Shown in pieces: positions 1 to 5,588 of a stretch of DNA of 5,588 bases (positions are counted from its first letter, which is position 1; each line of letters begins with the position of its first letter). This stretch comes from an uncultured Saprospiraceae bacterium (GTDB taxonomy: Bacteria; Bacteroidota; Bacteroidia; Chitinophagales; Saprospiraceae). Location: NCBI GenBank assembly GCA_938044055.1, contig CALIQO010000144.1:1-5588 (forward strand), in the 5' to 3' direction. The notes under the pieces are model-generated. The model searched no databases. It was given only the letters and a program-made list of their open reading frames with translations, and was not told the DNA's origin. A program made the position numbers and the translations under genes.

Positions 1-1123
1 TCTTAAAAAAGATAACGACTACCAGGTGTTTTTTAGATAGACTTACGAAGTACGGAAGTTGCCTTTTAAATGACGACATGGATTCGAAATTGGTAAAACA
101 CAACAGTAGGCTGCGCTGCGATATCCTTGTATTTACGAACAAGGAAAGCAATTCGAAATTAGATTCTAAGTACTTCGTTTTCTGCCTATAAAGGGCTTCC
201 ATTATCTTAAGCATTTGCCCTGAGCGATTAGAAGCTGAGACTACAGAACTAAGCTTATTACCGAATGTTATAATGCCCGCTTTATCTTGTTTCTTAATGG
301 CAATATTGCTCATGACCAAGGATGCATTGATGGCATAATCCAGCAGACTGAGTTCCTCAAATGGGAATCGCATCAATCTTCCTTTATCGATAACACAATA
401 TACGGGTTGGGATTTCTCTTCTTGAAAATGATTGACTTTTAAGTCATTAGATCTAGCAGATGCTTTCCAGTTAATCCGGCGTGGGTCATCACCTCGGACG
501 TACTCCATAATCTGCTCGAATTCCATACTTTGTCCCAACCTCCTTATTTTCTTAATACCTATTTCCTGAAGCTTATTGGTAAATGCGGCAAATTCATACT
601 TCTTTAATTGTAAGAATGCCGGATATACAGGTAAGGTTATTTCATCAGAAAATCGGAACCGGCGCTGGACAAGACCGAAAATCATAGAGGCATAGATGTT
701 AACAGCACCGAATGTGTACTCCCCTCTCTTAGTAGGCCTCAAGTTGTATTGAAGGGTTTTGCTTTCTTTTCCGAGTAGAGACATTTTCCATTGTGTGTTT
801 CTAGCTTGAAACTGCGCAGGAATATCATCTATTATCTGAAGAGAAGTTTTAAAGGGGTATTGAGACTGGACGTGGATATAGATATCGTTTTCATCACCAT
901 TAGACAACTTGTCCATGGTTTCTCGTTCTGCAATTATACCTTTTCTATGGATATACAGAAGAACTATCTCTATGAAGAAGAGACCGAGAAGTATGGCAAG
1001 AACTCCCTTTATAGCTGGGAATAAGAACGGTATCATATATGAAATCACAAGTGCGAGTACAACACTGAGAGCCAACCAGAAAAACCTGGGAGTTAGGTAT
1101 ATCGATCTGATAAACGAGATCAT
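1..1123 (-). CDS. DUF58 family membrane-anchored protein with degenerate vWA domain (3' end outside window)
   Basis: I translated this frame directly: it is open from an ATG at 1123-1121 to the left edge, giving 374 residues without the C-terminus (family members are usually somewhat over 400). Residues about 13-57 form two hydrophobic spans, so the rest probably lies in the cytoplasm. Residues 60-165 look like the beta-rich middle part. The DUF58 hallmark lies at 201-230, with EYVRGDDPRRINWKASAR at its heart. A vWA-like fold follows from about 240, with strand-like PVYCVIDKGR (240-249), an AGIITF strand (282-287) and LLLCFTNFES (339-348). The usual metal-site DxSxS is replaced by D-K-G-R-L at 246-250, so metal binding is doubtful. 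DUF58 proteins typically sit beside MoxR ATPases and are thought to be their partners or substrates. The start overlaps the MoxR stop codon as ATGA (1123-1120), which suggests translational coupling. The family call is firm; the cellular role is unknown. Confidence 0.93.
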   Translation of the reverse strand, partial: MISFIRSIYLTPRFFWLALSVVLALVISYMIPFLFPAIKGVLAILLGLFFIEIVLLYIHRKGIIAERETMDKLSNGDENDIYIHVQSQYPFKTSLQIIDDIPAQFQARNTQWKMSLLGKESKTLQYNLRPTKRGEYTFGAVNIYASMIFGLVQRRFRFSDEITLPVYPAFLQLKKYEFAAFTNKLQEIGIKKIRRLGQSMEFEQIMEYVRGDDPRRINWKASARSNDLKVNHFQEEKSQPVYCVIDKGRLMRFPFEELSLLDYAINASLVMSNIAIKKQDKAGIITFGNKLSSVVSASNRSGQMLKIMEALYRQKTKYLESNFELLSLFVNTRISQRSLLLCFTNFESMSSFKRQLPYFVSLSKKHLVVVIFFK

Positions 1124-2127
1124 CTAGGAACTTCTATGCTTTTTACCATATCAATAATTATACTAGAAGCTGTTGTCCCTTCCATTTCTCTTTCTGCTGA
1201 AATAGAAATTCTATGCGATAGAACGGGGACTGAAAGATCCACAATATCTTCTGGTGTAACGAAGTCTCTACCTCGAATCAGAGACATGGCTTTAGCTCCA
1301 TGTAGTAATGCTAGGGACGCTCTAGGAGATGCACCTATTGCTATTGAAGCGTGGTTCCTTGTTTTCTGCACAATCTGAGCGATGTATCTGATTAGTCTAT
1401 CTTCTACAACGATATGCTGGAGCATACTAGAATCTTTTAAAAGTTGAGGCCCATCTACAACTTTCTGTATATCACTGAGCTGGAGCAGATCTCTATCCTT
1501 GTGGAAGGATTCAATTATTTTCACTTCTTCATTAAGGTTGGGATATCCGACATTAATCTTAAATATAAATCGATCCATCTGAGCTTCTGGTAATCGATAA
1601 GTCCCTTCAAGTTCTATAGGATTCTGCGTTGCGATAATGATAAATGGATTATCCATTGGATACGTATGTCCATCTATGGTAACCTGTCTTTCTTGCATCA
1701 CCTCGAACAGTGCAGCTTGAGTCTTAGCTGGAGCTCTATTGATTTCATCTATCAATATGATATTGGAAAAAATAGGTCCCTTCTTAAATTCGAATTCTGA
1801 GTTCTTAAAGTTGAATATCGACGTCCCCGTCACATCGGAAGGCATCAAGTCAGGTGTAAATTGTATCCGGGAAAAGTCGGAATCAATGGTCTTCGAGATC
1901 AACTTAGCTGTCAAGGTCTTAGCGACACCCGGATTACCTTCAAGTAGCACATGGCCCCGGCATAAGAGTGCTATGATGATTAATTCTACAACATCTTCTT
2001 GTCCGACGATGATCTTAGCAATTTCATGGCGTATGGCTTCGATTCTTCTTCTTACTTCCCCCAGTTCAGCTCTTTCCTGAAACAGAGGTGTGCCTGTATT
2101 GTTTTCTTCCATAGGATGGTCAGTCAT
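1120..2127 (-). CDS. MoxR-family AAA+ ATPase
   Basis: A 335-residue cytoplasmic AAA+ ATPase of the MoxR family, thought to act as a chaperone-like motor that remodels partner proteins. All key motifs are present: Walker A GNPGVAKT (64-71), Walker B IILIDEIN (123-130), sensor 1 ATQNP (166-170), an arginine-finger region MDRF (184-187) and sensor 2 GASPRA (265-270, Arg269). The C-terminal helical lid includes RGRDFVTPEDI (about 284-294). Length is normal for the family. The frame stays open upstream to a TTG at 2163-2161, but I chose ATG 2127. It overlaps the DUF4350 stop by only 8 nt (ATGACTGA), is preceded by A-rich sequence, and the extra 12 residues have no family match that I recognise. 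A second ATG at 2112-2110 (330 residues) is also plausible. The gene lies between DUF4350 and DUF58, as in many Bacteroidota and, from memory, in the actinobacterial moxR2 region. Substrate unknown. Confidence 0.97.
   Translation of the reverse strand: MTDHPMEENNTGTPLFQERAELGEVRRRIEAIRHEIAKIIVGQEDVVELIIIALLCRGHVLLEGNPGVAKTLTAKLISKTIDSDFSRIQFTPDLMPSDVTGTSIFNFKNSEFEFKKGPIFSNIILIDEINRAPAKTQAALFEVMQERQVTIDGHTYPMDNPFIIIATQNPIELEGTYRLPEAQMDRFIFKINVGYPNLNEEVKIIESFHKDRDLLQLSDIQKVVDGPQLLKDSSMLQHIVVEDRLIRYIAQIVQKTRNHASIAIGASPRASLALLHGAKAMSLIRGRDFVTPEDIVDLSVPVLSHRISISAEREMEGTTASSIIIDMVKSIEVPR
2120..2127 (-). other. 8-nt stop/start overlap (ATGACTGA) that decides the MoxR start
   Basis: On the minus strand the ATG proposed for MoxR (2127-2125) lies just before the TGA of DUF4350 (2122-2120). 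The preceding bases (2128-2150) are A-rich with AAAGAA and AATAAAA, which suits Bacteroidota translation initiation. Using the upstream TTG at 2163 would make a 44-nt overlap with a rarer start codon, so the short overlap is preferred. It suggests re-initiation by ribosomes finishing DUF4350, which would tie the amounts of the two proteins together. Confidence 0.6.
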
Positions 2128-3322
2128 TGATGATTTTATTAATTCTTTTATTAAGATCAGCAAGCGTTCTGTCGCTGATGGATTGTTTGTTTTTATTCAA
2201 TTCTATAAGGTCAATAGTATCATTGATAAATGTACTTGAGATGAAAGATCGATCCATGAGGATGCGCTTAATCTCTACTGTTTTATGTTCTCTTGTTATC
2301 CCATACTTCCGGAAGAGATGCTGGTCCATGAGCTTAAACTTTTTTCTGAGCATGGTTGCATTCTTGGACTGATGGAAATACAGATCTCCTAGTGTTTCCA
2401 CAAGTGCCTTGCTATCATTGCGATACGGATCCATCTCCGGTATGGCCTTCTGTTTTCGTTTAGACATAAATAATAAGAATAGTATCAGCGAGACCATTGC
2501 TACATTCCATGCCCACTTCAAGGGAGGTTGCTTAGCAATTACTTCACGTGTAGAACGGGATTGTCTTTTTGCAGCATTGGCAACTTTATAATACTCATCC
2601 CAGTAAACTTTTCTAGCATCCATGTGGGAGAATACTTGTTCTAGATAGGCTTGCCCATCTGGTTGCACTAAGTAGTAATTAGAAAAGATACGGGGCTTCG
2701 TATGCAAGAAGAATGTGCCTTTGCCGAAAGGTATGCGTACGAAATTTATATTTTCAATTTCATCGTCATACCCGAGACCATATGCCTGTGATAAAGTATC
2801 ATCAGATACGAGATAGTTGGTGTTTTGATCCATATAAAAATGATAACCAGAATCTCTGCTTTCTTGATGGTTGAAGAGATGGAAAGTAGCGGTGTCGTTA
2901 AAGGTTCCTGACGTAAGGAATCCTTTAAACCCATAAGCATATTCTGGCCGTACATTTAAGGTATCTAAGAGGAGCGCTGAGATCTGTTCTGCAGATATGA
3001 GAACCTGGTTTCCCTCCTCAGCTATGGATAACATAGATTTTAAATCTAAGGAATCGAGTCGGATATTTTTATTGATGTAGATGAATAATGCACCTTGCTC
3101 ATCTATATTTTCAGATACATTATATAGAGGTTGATCTAGGTTTTCAACTTCCGTATCGGGAAATAAGGTTGTTAATTCTGAATTCAGTAATTCTGTGCCG
3201 TATGGACGGTCATGTTCACGAGAATAGCTGTCACTCCAGTCTATTTTCTCTGGAAGTAAGTAGGCAGCAATGACGATAATCAAACTGTATAAGATGATAT
3301 TTCTTACAAAATTCTTATTCAT
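2120..3322 (-). CDS. DUF4350 domain-containing two-span membrane protein
   Basis: A 400-residue protein with a short basic N-terminus, a first membrane span at about 8-23, a large extracytoplasmic region (about 24-270), a second span at about 271-287 followed by basic MSKRKQK, and a cytoplasmic tail of about 110 residues rich in Lys/Arg and helix formers. The DUF4350 region covers roughly 37-230. Family-like signatures are IPFGKGTFFLHTKP (197-210), SNYYL (214-218), VYWDEYYK (239-246) and QPPLKWAW (265-272). DUF4350 is, as far as I recall, related to the class I glutamine amidotransferase-like fold. This protein has no cysteine at all, so no Cys-based catalysis is possible and a binding or sensing role is more likely. 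Its ATG shares one base with the DUF4129 stop (TGATG, 3324-3320), and its own end overlaps the chosen MoxR start. No function is established. Confidence 0.9.
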   Translation of the reverse strand: MNKNFVRNIILYSLIIVIAAYLLPEKIDWSDSYSREHDRPYGTELLNSELTTLFPDTEVENLDQPLYNVSENIDEQGALFIYINKNIRLDSLDLKSMLSIAEEGNQVLISAEQISALLLDTLNVRPEYAYGFKGFLTSGTFNDTATFHLFNHQESRDSGYHFYMDQNTNYLVSDDTLSQAYGLGYDDEIENINFVRIPFGKGTFFLHTKPRIFSNYYLVQPDGQAYLEQVFSHMDARKVYWDEYYKVANAAKRQSRSTREVIAKQPPLKWAWNVAMVSLILFLLFMSKRKQKAIPEMDPYRNDSKALVETLGDLYFHQSKNATMLRKKFKLMDQHLFRKYGITREHKTVEIKRILMDRSFISSTFINDTIDLIELNKNKQSISDRTLADLNKRINKIIND

Positions 3323-4068
3323 CAGCCCATATCGATTTCATTATGGAATGCTCGAAACGAAGTTACCATACTTTCATAATCAGATTTATCACGGACAGGA
3401 TACTCCCCATACCATATGTATTCGTAGATTTTAATGCATGGAAGAAAAGCGGCTTTAGTCCCTGGGTTGTTTATTAAACTTAAAATCTTAGAGTTGGTCA
3501 TTTCAGGATTCCAGTTGATATGACCGTTTTCTGTTAACTTCTTCAAGGATTTAATATATCGGAACCGGATGGCATCTCTAAATCTTCCTTCACCTTCAGC
3601 AGATTGAATCAATTGATCTATTTCTTCTTCTGAACTGCTCGTTGAGATTAAGGTAGACTCTAGATTATCGAATTCTTCATTCTGAGAGATGATTCCACCG
3701 TATTGAGTTTTAGCGAGAAAATAGACAAGGGCTATAACCCCTATGGCCATAATGGAATACACAATTATGTTTAAAATACTATTAGCTGCTTCAGATCCTA
3801 AAGAAGATTCAAGAGACCTTAAGAATCTAAGAAATAATTTAGAAATCGGGTTGTTTTCATTCTCAGGATCCTTGGTATAATTGTGTTTCTTCCGATATTC
3901 TTCTATCTCACTTTCGTCAAATGTGCGGTTGCTTTCTATTACAATAGTAGTATCTCTATTGATTGTAAGTCCTTCTTGAGAAATTAAAAAAGTGGATAAC
4001 GGATTAAGGAATAAAATAAGTAACCACAATCTTACACACCATATGTATCTGTATCGATGGTTTCTCAT
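3322..4068 (-). CDS. DUF4129 domain-containing two-span membrane protein
   Basis: A 248-residue protein. An Arg-rich N-terminus (MRNHRYRYIW) leads into a hydrophobic segment at about 11-30, either a signal anchor or an uncleaved signal. A charged extracytoplasmic stretch follows (31-98, many Glu, Lys and Asn), then a second span at about 99-119, then a cytoplasmic domain. The C-terminal part (about 155-245) fits DUF4129: helical GRFRDAIRFRYIKSLKKL (161-178), INWNPEMTNSKIL (184-196) and the family-typical aromatic end IYEYIWYGEYPV (214-225). In many bacteria DUF4129 sits at the C-terminus of transglutaminase-like proteins; here it stands alone without a protease-like domain. The gene shares one base with its upstream neighbour (TAATG, 4070-4066) and one with DUF4350 downstream, so it is probably co-translated with both. 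A low-complexity acidic and Ser run (138-150) links membrane and domain. Role unknown. Confidence 0.87.
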   Translation of the reverse strand: MRNHRYRYIWCVRLWLLILFLNPLSTFLISQEGLTINRDTTIVIESNRTFDESEIEEYRKKHNYTKDPENENNPISKLFLRFLRSLESSLGSEAANSILNIIVYSIMAIGVIALVYFLAKTQYGGIISQNEEFDNLESTLISTSSSEEEIDQLIQSAEGEGRFRDAIRFRYIKSLKKLTENGHINWNPEMTNSKILSLINNPGTKAAFLPCIKIYEYIWYGEYPVRDKSDYESMVTSFRAFHNEIDMG

Positions 4069-5009
4069 TAAAATTCACCTTCGTTTTCGAAGAATGAATC
4101 TTCCTTGTGACCTATGTTTTCGATGGCAGCTACTAGAGAATTGGCTTCCTTCTTCTCTATTAAGTCATAATACTTAAAGGATCTAGTCGCCGATACACAC
4201 ATATTAATCAACGCCCTCATTAAGTAATTGAGAAAGGTGGATACAATCAGAAAAGTATTGATCAGAGACATGTCCTCAGTACTTCCGCTTTCCATAATGA
4301 AAAAGCTGCTTACACCACTTATTATGGAAGCTATAATTCCGAATCCCGATCCTAATATAGAACCTATAATGGAAGCAACAATGATTATACCGAATATGGG
4401 CCACCATTGATTCTTGACGATGTAGTTGCATCTTCTTAACCCATCCATAATGGACAGACCTTCTTCGATTCTGACAATACCTAAGAATTGATATACATTG
4501 AAAAGGTAGATAGCAACGAAGAAGTATATGAATGCCAGCAATCCTCCCAGAGCTCCACTTATATACATTACAAGCCCTATGAATACCATAGGAACCATAA
4601 TGATGATCACTTGTACAATTCCAGATGAGATATATACCCAGAAATATTTTTTGAAATTCTCGTTCAATCGATCGAATGTCATTACACCACCATCTTCGAG
4701 GTAACATCGCACTCCAGCATATACGATCAAGTTACTTAGATAGACGGCAAGCCCTATAAAGATACCAATTAAGGCAAATTGTATGATGCTATTAAAGTAC
4801 CCTGTCGAAAATGGATCGGTTGCACTTATTAAAAGCGAAGTCATCACATCCTTGTACAACATATAGACAAGAGCAGCAGCCATAATAGGAAAAACATACA
4901 TTAAAAAAGCCTTACTCATCGGCCCTATGTTTCTGATAACGAATCTGAAACCATCATTGAGGATCTCTCCAAATGTTCTTTCTATAGGTATGTCAAAATG
5001 TTTCTTCAT
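4068..5009 (-). CDS. polytopic membrane protein, resembling the glycerophosphodiester phosphodiesterase membrane-domain / DUF4013-like group
   Basis: A 313-residue, strongly hydrophobic protein with about six membrane segments: roughly 33-51, 74-98, 124-149, 152-172, 204-237 (long enough for one or two spans) and 250-272. An amphipathic N-terminus with RTFGEILNDGFRFVIRN (11-27) comes first, and an acidic soluble tail (282-313) last. The N-terminal motif and the layout recall membrane proteins annotated as the membrane domain of glycerophosphoryl diester phosphodiesterase, or DUF4013. No phosphodiesterase catalytic domain is present, so no enzyme activity should be assumed. IRIEEGLSIMDGLRR-type sequence at about 178-193 is a typical cytoplasmic loop of this group. 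It starts with ATG 39 nt after the SpoIIM-like stop and ends overlapping the DUF4129 start. It is a less constant member of the block than its neighbours, and may form the membrane core with SpoIIM. The family call is tentative; membrane nature is certain. Confidence 0.8.
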   Translation of the reverse strand: MKKHFDIPIERTFGEILNDGFRFVIRNIGPMSKAFLMYVFPIMAAALVYMLYKDVMTSLLISATDPFSTGYFNSIIQFALIGIFIGLAVYLSNLIVYAGVRCYLEDGGVMTFDRLNENFKKYFWVYISSGIVQVIIIMVPMVFIGLVMYISGALGGLLAFIYFFVAIYLFNVYQFLGIVRIEEGLSIMDGLRRCNYIVKNQWWPIFGIIIVASIIGSILGSGFGIIASIISGVSSFFIMESGSTEDMSLINTFLIVSTFLNYLMRALINMCVSATRSFKYYDLIEKKEANSLVAAIENIGHKEDSFFENEGEF

Positions 5010-5048
5010 ATGGATTATTGCGTCCTAAGTATTCCAATATAGTGATTC
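5010..5048 (-). other. 39-nt intergenic spacer, the only gap in the block
   Basis: This stretch separates the SpoIIM-like stop from the ATG of the 313-residue membrane protein. Read on the minus strand it has an AGGA about 12-13 nt before the ATG. That is further than a classical Shine-Dalgarno site would be, and Bacteroidota rely little on such sites. I see neither a Bacteroidota-type promoter (TAnnTTTG with an upstream TTTG) nor a hairpin followed by a T run. The spacer probably lies within one transcript and only carries the ribosome entry region. Confidence 0.6.
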
Positions 5049-5588
5049 CTAGCTATTCTCTTGTATGGATTGTCTGTGATTCACTTGACGGGGTAAAATG
5101 TAGAAATAATAAATAATATAAGCTGCGGACAATATCATAATGACTATACGCCCTACAAGTCCCAGTAACTGGTAATGTCGGGTCACATAACTTTCTAGTA
5201 AGGCAGCAATGACAAATACTGGGATTAAACCAATAATGATACTGATGGCGTCTTTAGCGCCTCTCACCAGTGATGCCATCCGAGGATATGTACCTGGAAA
5301 CAACCATGAATTGCCCAGGATGTAGCCAGCAGCACCGGCAATGACAATGGCTGAAAGTTCTAAGGTGCCATGGATCATAATGGTGGTAAATGTCTCAAGA
5401 AACAATTCTTCTCTTACAAAGAAATAGATAAATGCCCCTACCATTACCCCATTAGAAAAAAGAACGAATCCTGTCCCTATTGAAGCGAATATGCCCAGCA
5501 CAAAGGCGATAAATGATACCCTTATATTGTTGCTACCGATACCCATAAACATCGCAAACGGATTAGAAGATCCATACACGGCCATAGG
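5049..5588 (-). CDS. SpoIIM/DUF95-family integral membrane protein (5' end outside window)
   Basis: The C-terminal 179 residues of a stage II sporulation protein M-like (DUF95) protein, ending in TAG at 5051-5049. The frame is open through the right edge (a Pro codon precedes the first visible Met). That Met is therefore probably internal, since family members of this type are about 300-330 residues. Signatures from that Met (numbered 1) are MAVYGSSNPFAMFMG, NNIRVSFIAFVLGI (19-32), SNGVMVGAF (44-52), HGTLELSAIVIAGAAG (72-87) and FPGTYPRM (96-103). Hydrophobic spans lie at about 22-52, 75-91, 113-133 and 143-164. In Bacillus SpoIIM takes part in engulfment peptidoglycan remodelling, but this family is widespread in non-spore-formers, where it sits with MoxR/DUF58 genes and often an RDD-domain gene. 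The name should not be read as evidence of sporulation. It is the first visible gene of the block, and its promoter lies outside. Confidence 0.93.
   Translation of the reverse strand, partial: PMAVYGSSNPFAMFMGIGSNNIRVSFIAFVLGIFASIGTGFVLFSNGVMVGAFIYFFVREELFLETFTTIMIHGTLELSAIVIAGAAGYILGNSWLFPGTYPRMASLVRGAKDAISIIIGLIPVFVIAALLESYVTRHYQLLGLVGRIVIMILSAAYIIYYFYILPRQVNHRQSIQENS

Noticed and set aside
1..1123. Frameshift or pseudogene in the DUF58 gene
   Set aside because: The frame stays open for 374 codons to the edge without interruption and carries family-like sequence throughout; it is only cut by the window edge.
791..1127. Two short overlapping open frames on the plus strand (791-1024 and 909-1127)
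   Set aside because: They are antisense to the N-terminal half of the DUF58 gene, whose minus-strand translation has clear family motifs. Their own products show none.
1739..2080. 113-residue open frame on the plus strand
   Set aside because: It is antisense to the Walker A and Walker B region of MoxR, which is strongly conserved on the minus strand. It is a shadow reading.
2746..2955. 69-residue open frame on the minus strand inside the DUF4350 gene
   Set aside because: It is fully contained in the DUF4350 coding region in another frame, with no motif and no independent start signal.
4276..4707. 143-residue open frame on the minus strand inside the 313-residue membrane protein gene
   Set aside because: It lies wholly inside a clear membrane-protein gene in another frame. 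Its composition is rich in Cys, His, Trp and Arg without any recognisable motif, which is typical of an out-of-frame reading.
5010..5048. Possible promoter in the gap after the SpoIIM-like gene
   Set aside because: There is no TAnnTTTG / TTTG pair of the Bacteroidota type and too little room for a full promoter; read-through from upstream is simpler.
1..5588. CRISPR array, insertion sequence, tRNA or other mobile-element signs
   Set aside because: No spaced direct repeats, terminal inverted repeats, transposase-like product or tRNA-like fold was seen, and the window is almost entirely filled by the six genes.

Overview
The window holds six genes, all on the minus strand. They run as one compact block from the right edge to the left edge, and the first and last are cut by the window. 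In transcription order they are: the C-terminal half of a SpoIIM/DUF95-type membrane protein; a polytopic membrane protein of uncertain family; a two-span DUF4129 protein; a two-span DUF4350 protein; a MoxR-family AAA+ ATPase; and a DUF58 (degenerate vWA-type) membrane-anchored protein. Nearly every base is coding. The only real gap is 39 nt between the SpoIIM-like gene and the next gene. The following four junctions overlap by 1, 1, 8 and 4 nt.

The gene set, order and protein sequence flavour point to a member of the Bacteroidota, most likely of the Sphingobacteriales type (Sphingobacterium/Pedobacter-like). The reasons are the moderately AT-rich DNA, A-rich sequence instead of strong Shine-Dalgarno sites before starts, and close resemblance to the SpoIIM-DUF4129-DUF4350-MoxR-DUF58 block found in that phylum. 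The assignment to order or genus is inference from memory of the families; no search was run.

Layout: 5588-5049 SpoIIM-like (5' end outside); 5010-5048 short intergenic spacer; 5009-4068 polytopic membrane protein; 4068-3322 DUF4129; 3322-2120 DUF4350; 2127-1120 MoxR ATPase; 1123-1 DUF58 (3' end outside). There are no tRNA or rRNA genes, CRISPR repeats, insertion sequences or convincing promoters. No gene is visible on the plus strand.

How the parts may work together: the MoxR ATPase is the only soluble enzyme and should act as a chaperone-like motor. The adjacent DUF58 protein is its usual partner and has two N-terminal membrane spans, which would hold the ATPase at the inner face of the membrane. 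DUF4350 and DUF4129 each carry one domain outside and one inside the membrane, so they could pass a signal or load between the two sides. The SpoIIM-like and 313-residue polytopic proteins would form the integral membrane core. The block is conserved across phyla, but its biological job is not established. That makes it the best candidate here for a poorly described system.
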